Positions 61,392 through 64,000 of a DNA stretch of 64,000 nt are shown here, piece by piece. Under the pieces are notes generated by a model, which saw only the letters and a program-made list of their open reading frames with translations, searched no databases and had not been told where the DNA came from. Location of the stretch: NCBI GenBank assembly GCA_016715795.1, contig JADJXP010000001.1, positions 930,001 through 994,000 of the forward strand. The letters run 5' to 3'. Every line of letters starts with the position of its first letter. Positions within the stretch are counted from its first letter, which is position 1. The translations under genes were made by a program, and so were the position numbers. This DNA is from Chloracidobacterium sp. (GTDB lineage Bacteria; Acidobacteriota; Blastocatellia; Pyrinomonadales; Pyrinomonadaceae).

Positions 61392-63182
61392 ATGGCTATC
61401 TCAAAAACAACAAAGATCTTTCTCCTGCTGGGAGGTATCCTGGCGGCGCTTTTGATCGTCGGCGTGATCGCCATCATCGTCGCTGCGGGATCATTTGGGC
61501 GTCCCTCGATCGCCGAAAACAGCGTTCTGATACTGAACATATCGGGCGACCTGCCGGACTATGTGGCAGAAGAGCCGCTTGCCAAGGCATTCGGCATTCC
61601 GCAGTCTCAATCGTTTACGGGACTTCTAACACAGCTGCGAAAGGCCAAGGTAGATAATCGGATCGGCGCCGTCCTACTCGACATCAACTTTCCTAATATC
61701 GGCTGGGGTAAGGCGGATGAGTTCCGAGATGCCGTAGCCGAGTTTAAGAGGTCCGGCAAGCCCGTTTATGCCTATATGCAGATCGGGACGAACCGTGAAT
61801 ATTACCTCGCGACGGCCGCCGACAAGATATTCATGCCGCCTTCCGGTGACCTGTATGTAAACGGATTTGCCGCAGAAGCGATGTTTTACAAGGGCTCGCT
61901 CGACAAGCTCGGTATCGAAGCAGACGTCATCCAGATAGGCCCAAAATACAAGAACGCTCCTGACCGCTATACGCGTAAGGAGATGTCCGACGGCCAGCGT
62001 GAGGTTATCAATGCTGTTCTCGACGAATACTTTTCACGGTTTACCGGTGCGATCGCAGAGTCGAGAAAAAAGGATCCAACTGACGTCAAGACCCTCATTG
62101 ACGATGCCCCTTACAATGCCAATCAGGCAAAAGAACTGAACCTGATCGACGGAGCCATTTATCGTGAGAAGGTGGATGACGAAATCAAGACGACGCTTGG
62201 CTACAAGGCCGATGACAAGCTCCGCACGGTCCGCGGCGGAGATTATCGCGAGATACCGTCTGACAGCCTCGGGCTCAATAGCGGTGAGCGCATTGCGGTG
62301 ATCTTTGCTTCCGGAGCGATAAATGTCGGCCGGTCGTCGAGCGGCCCGCTCAGCGGCGAGATGATCGGGTCCGACACAATGGTGTCAGCGATCAATTCTG
62401 CGGCGGCTGATAAGACGATAAAGGCTATCGTCCTTCGCGTAGATTCACCCGGCGGGTCGGCTCTGGCCTCAGACCTGATCTGGAATGCTATTGAGAATGC
62501 CAAGGCGAAGAAGAAGGTCGTTGTCTCAATGTCCGATGTGGCTGCCTCAGGCGGTTACTATATCGCCTGCAACGCCGACAAGATCGTTGCCGAACCATCG
62601 ACCGTCACGGGGTCGATAGGCGTCTTTATGGGAAAGCCGGTTGTTAAGGGGATGTACGATTGGCTTGGGATAACGAACGAATATGTGATGCGCGGCAAGA
62701 ACGCGGGCATCTTTCGCGAAACCGAGAAATGGACGCCCGAGGAACGCGAGAAAATGGTTGCCCAGACAAACTCGATCTACTACGACAACTTTTTGCCGAA
62801 GGTCGCAAAAGGACGTGGCAAGTCTCATGAGGAGGCCAATACGCTGGGACAGGGCCGCGTCTGGACGGGCACTCAGGCTAAGCAGAACGGACTGATCGAC
62901 GAATTTGGCGGCCTTGAAAAAGCGATCGATGTCGCGAAGGCATTGGCCGAGCTTCCCGCTGACAAAGATGTCAAGCGAGTAGTCTTTCCGGAGCCACGGC
63001 CTCTCATGGAAGAGATCTTCGGTGACGACGAAACATCGCAGGTCCAGGAACAGGCCCGGGCCGCATTGATCGAATCTCTTCCCGCGGATGTCCGCAGGGC
63101 ATTCCGTTTTTCAGCGCTCTTCGATCAAATGCAGCGGGGCGAGGCAATGCTGCTGCTGCCATTCGAGCTAAGCATCAGGTGA
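61392..63182 (+). CDS. sppA: Signal peptide peptidase SppA, 67-kDa type
   Basis: The 596-residue product has an N-terminal membrane anchor (FLLLGGILAALLIVGVIAII) and two tandem ClpP-like domains. The Lys base is in PKYKNAPDRYTR (N-terminal half) and the Ser nucleophile in SDVAASGGYYIACNADKIVA (C-terminal half), with RVDSPGGSALASDL between. It degrades cleaved signal peptides in the membrane. It diverges from the NtrC-type gene. Confidence 0.94.
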   Translation: MAISKTTKIFLLLGGILAALLIVGVIAIIVAAGSFGRPSIAENSVLILNISGDLPDYVAEEPLAKAFGIPQSQSFTGLLTQLRKAKVDNRIGAVLLDINFPNIGWGKADEFRDAVAEFKRSGKPVYAYMQIGTNREYYLATAADKIFMPPSGDLYVNGFAAEAMFYKGSLDKLGIEADVIQIGPKYKNAPDRYTRKEMSDGQREVINAVLDEYFSRFTGAIAESRKKDPTDVKTLIDDAPYNANQAKELNLIDGAIYREKVDDEIKTTLGYKADDKLRTVRGGDYREIPSDSLGLNSGERIAVIFASGAINVGRSSSGPLSGEMIGSDTMVSAINSAAADKTIKAIVLRVDSPGGSALASDLIWNAIENAKAKKKVVVSMSDVAASGGYYIACNADKIVAEPSTVTGSIGVFMGKPVVKGMYDWLGITNEYVMRGKNAGIFRETEKWTPEEREKMVAQTNSIYYDNFLPKVAKGRGKSHEEANTLGQGRVWTGTQAKQNGLIDEFGGLEKAIDVAKALAELPADKDVKRVVFPEPRPLMEEIFGDDETSQVQEQARAALIESLPADVRRAFRFSALFDQMQRGEAMLLLPFELSIR

Positions 63183-63188
63183 TCCCGT

Positions 63189-63707
63189 TCAGCGGCGGCG
63201 TAACGCCAGCGGTATCGGCAGCCATTGCCGGTCTCGGCCATAGGTTCTTGCGTTGAGTGTGTCTATCGAATGCTCGGCCTGCTGCTGCAGGTCGTCGGGC
63301 GGCAGATGGCTGCTGTCCTCGTAGCAAGCGTGAACAATGCATGCCGATGGCTTTCCGTCATTATGCACGAGACAGCCGATCCCGGCCTCAAAGAGCGGAC
63401 AGGCGTATTTCTGATCATAGCTGCCGTTGCCGTTCGTCAGGCCGTGGTCACTGATCGCGTTATCAATGCGCGTTTCGACAAGGGCTCGATGCTTAGGCGA
63501 AAGCCGGCCGAGGGCGCGATCAATGGCTACCGCCTCTAGCCGTGTTACCTGAACATTGACAAAATGGGCATCCAAACAACAGGCGCCGGGCGTCTCACAA
63601 GTTTGGCAGCTTTTCGCCCTCTGTTCGTAACTCGCGACGGCCTGTCGCAATGCTCGCTTTATTCGGTCCAGAGACCTCAGGGCCTTTGTTTCGCTTAGAT
63701 ATTTCAC
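63189..63707 (-). CDS. YkgJ-like cysteine-cluster protein
   Basis: The 172-residue product has cysteines in KSCQTCETPGACCLDAHFVN, then YACPLFEAGIGCLVH and PSACIVHACYED, the Cys-cluster pattern of YkgJ/UPF0153-like proteins that may bind Zn or Fe-S. It is helical between. It lies convergent with sppA (six-base gap) and divergent from the peroxiredoxin gene. Confidence 0.75.
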   Translation of the reverse strand: MKYLSETKALRSLDRIKRALRQAVASYEQRAKSCQTCETPGACCLDAHFVNVQVTRLEAVAIDRALGRLSPKHRALVETRIDNAISDHGLTNGNGSYDQKYACPLFEAGIGCLVHNDGKPSACIVHACYEDSSHLPPDDLQQQAEHSIDTLNARTYGRDRQWLPIPLALRRR

Positions 63708-63748
63708 GCTTTTCGATGCTAAACTGATTTTACATTTTGCGGAGGCTT

Positions 63749-64000
63749 ATGCTGAAAGAGGGAGACAAGGCGCCGGAATTCTCGGCCAAAGATCAGAACG
63801 GCGATCCGGTCAGGTTAAAGGATCTCAGGGGCAAGCGCGTCGTACTTTGGTTCTACCCGAAGGACGACACACCCGGATGAACGAAGGAAGCGTGTTCGCT
63901 CCGGGATTCGAGCGGCAAATTTGATAAGAAGGATATTGTCGTCGTCGGTGTTTCAACCGACAGCGCGAAGTCGCATCAGAAGTTCATTTCGAAGTACGAC
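63749..64000 (+). CDS. Bcp/PrxQ-type peroxiredoxin with in-frame TGA (probable selenocysteine), partial
   Basis: From ATG 63749 after GGAGG, the frame reads MLKEGDKAPEFSAKDQNGDP, then WFYPKDDTPG, then TGA (63878-63880, codon 44), then TKEACSLRD and onward without a stop to the window end. In Bcp/PrxQ proteins the motif is DDTPGCTKEAC, with the peroxidatic Cys at this exact position and a resolving Cys five residues later, which is kept. The TGA therefore replaces the catalytic Cys, as in selenocysteine peroxiredoxins. A SECIS-like hairpin follows. The C-terminus lies outside the window. A nonsense mutation or base error is the alternative. Confidence 0.8.
63878..63914 (+). promoter_or_regulatory. 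Candidate bacterial SECIS element
   Basis: Sixteen bases after the TGA a stem CGCTC (63897-63901) pairs with GAGCG (63910-63914) around the eight-base loop CGGGATTC, which has G at its second position. Distance from TGA to loop is 21 bases. Both features fit the general bacterial SECIS layout, in which SelB binds a short hairpin just after the UGA. Confidence 0.55.

Overview
The window is a GC-rich bacterial chromosome segment, densely coded on both strands. No gap longer than about 300 bases lacks a gene or a recognisable element. Gene content fits an Acidobacteriota (Blastocatellia-like) genome: FecR/DUF6600 secreted proteins, paired secreted M16 peptidases, many TPR and Pro-rich proteins, NtrC/MoxR regulators and a split ATP synthase. 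That placement is inference from gene content; no rRNA or tRNA gene is present to confirm it.

Layout. 1-1.6 kb: end of a family A DNA polymerase, a COG1579 zinc-ribbon coiled-coil protein and an unknown gene. 1.6-9 kb: a large secreted TPR protein facing a polysaccharide operon (O-antigen ligase-like protein, TPR membrane protein, and a GT4 phosphotransferase fused to a CapD-type domain). 9-18.6 kb: prmC, nfu, a GAF-like protein, a FecR-domain protein and an active/inactive M16 pair. 18.6-21.2 kb: a REP-flanked, frameshifted REP-associated transposase (RAYT) next to a POT peptide transporter. 22-25.7 kb: ribH-nusB, then an AlaRS-like gene lacking the catalytic domain, with a REP at the breakpoint. 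25.7-32.6 kb: aldehyde dehydrogenase plus an iodotyrosine-deiodinase-like flavoprotein, a sialidase-like lipoprotein, and two exonuclease III paralogs around a ParE-type toxin-antitoxin pair. 32.7-37.3 kb: ATP synthase b', b, delta, alpha, gamma, with a HicBA pair inserted between alpha and gamma. 38-45.6 kb: SPFH/zinc-ribbon protein, Trm112-like protein, GT9, then the ffh-rpsP-khpA-rimM-trmD-rplS-rnhB translation block. 45.6-50.2 kb: a six-gene minus-strand operon (lipoprotein, DUF1015, pdxH, GNAT, SDR, MBL). 50.3-53 kb: phhB and atpZ-atpI-atpB-atpE. 53-61.3 kb: a pseudokinase, then a minus-strand operon running NtrC-type regulator, membrane protein, DUF4129, DUF4350, TSUP, MoxR. 61.4-64 kb: sppA, a Cys-cluster protein, and a peroxiredoxin cut by the window end.

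The most notable signals are four. (1) The terminal peroxiredoxin has an in-frame TGA exactly at the peroxidatic cysteine and a SECIS-like hairpin just downstream, so it is probably a selenoprotein. (2) An alaS-type gene has only the mid, editing and C-terminal domains, beginning a few tens of bases after a REP. (3) A REP/RAYT family is present: three inverted pairs and one single copy, one pair enclosing the RAYT, two copies supplying the last five codons and stop of a host gene. (4) A HicBA module sits inside the ATP synthase operon with its toxin gene broken by an amber codon. Three accessory genes (RAYT, ParE-partner antitoxin, hicA) each carry one apparent lesion; these could be decay or sequencing errors and should be checked against reads.
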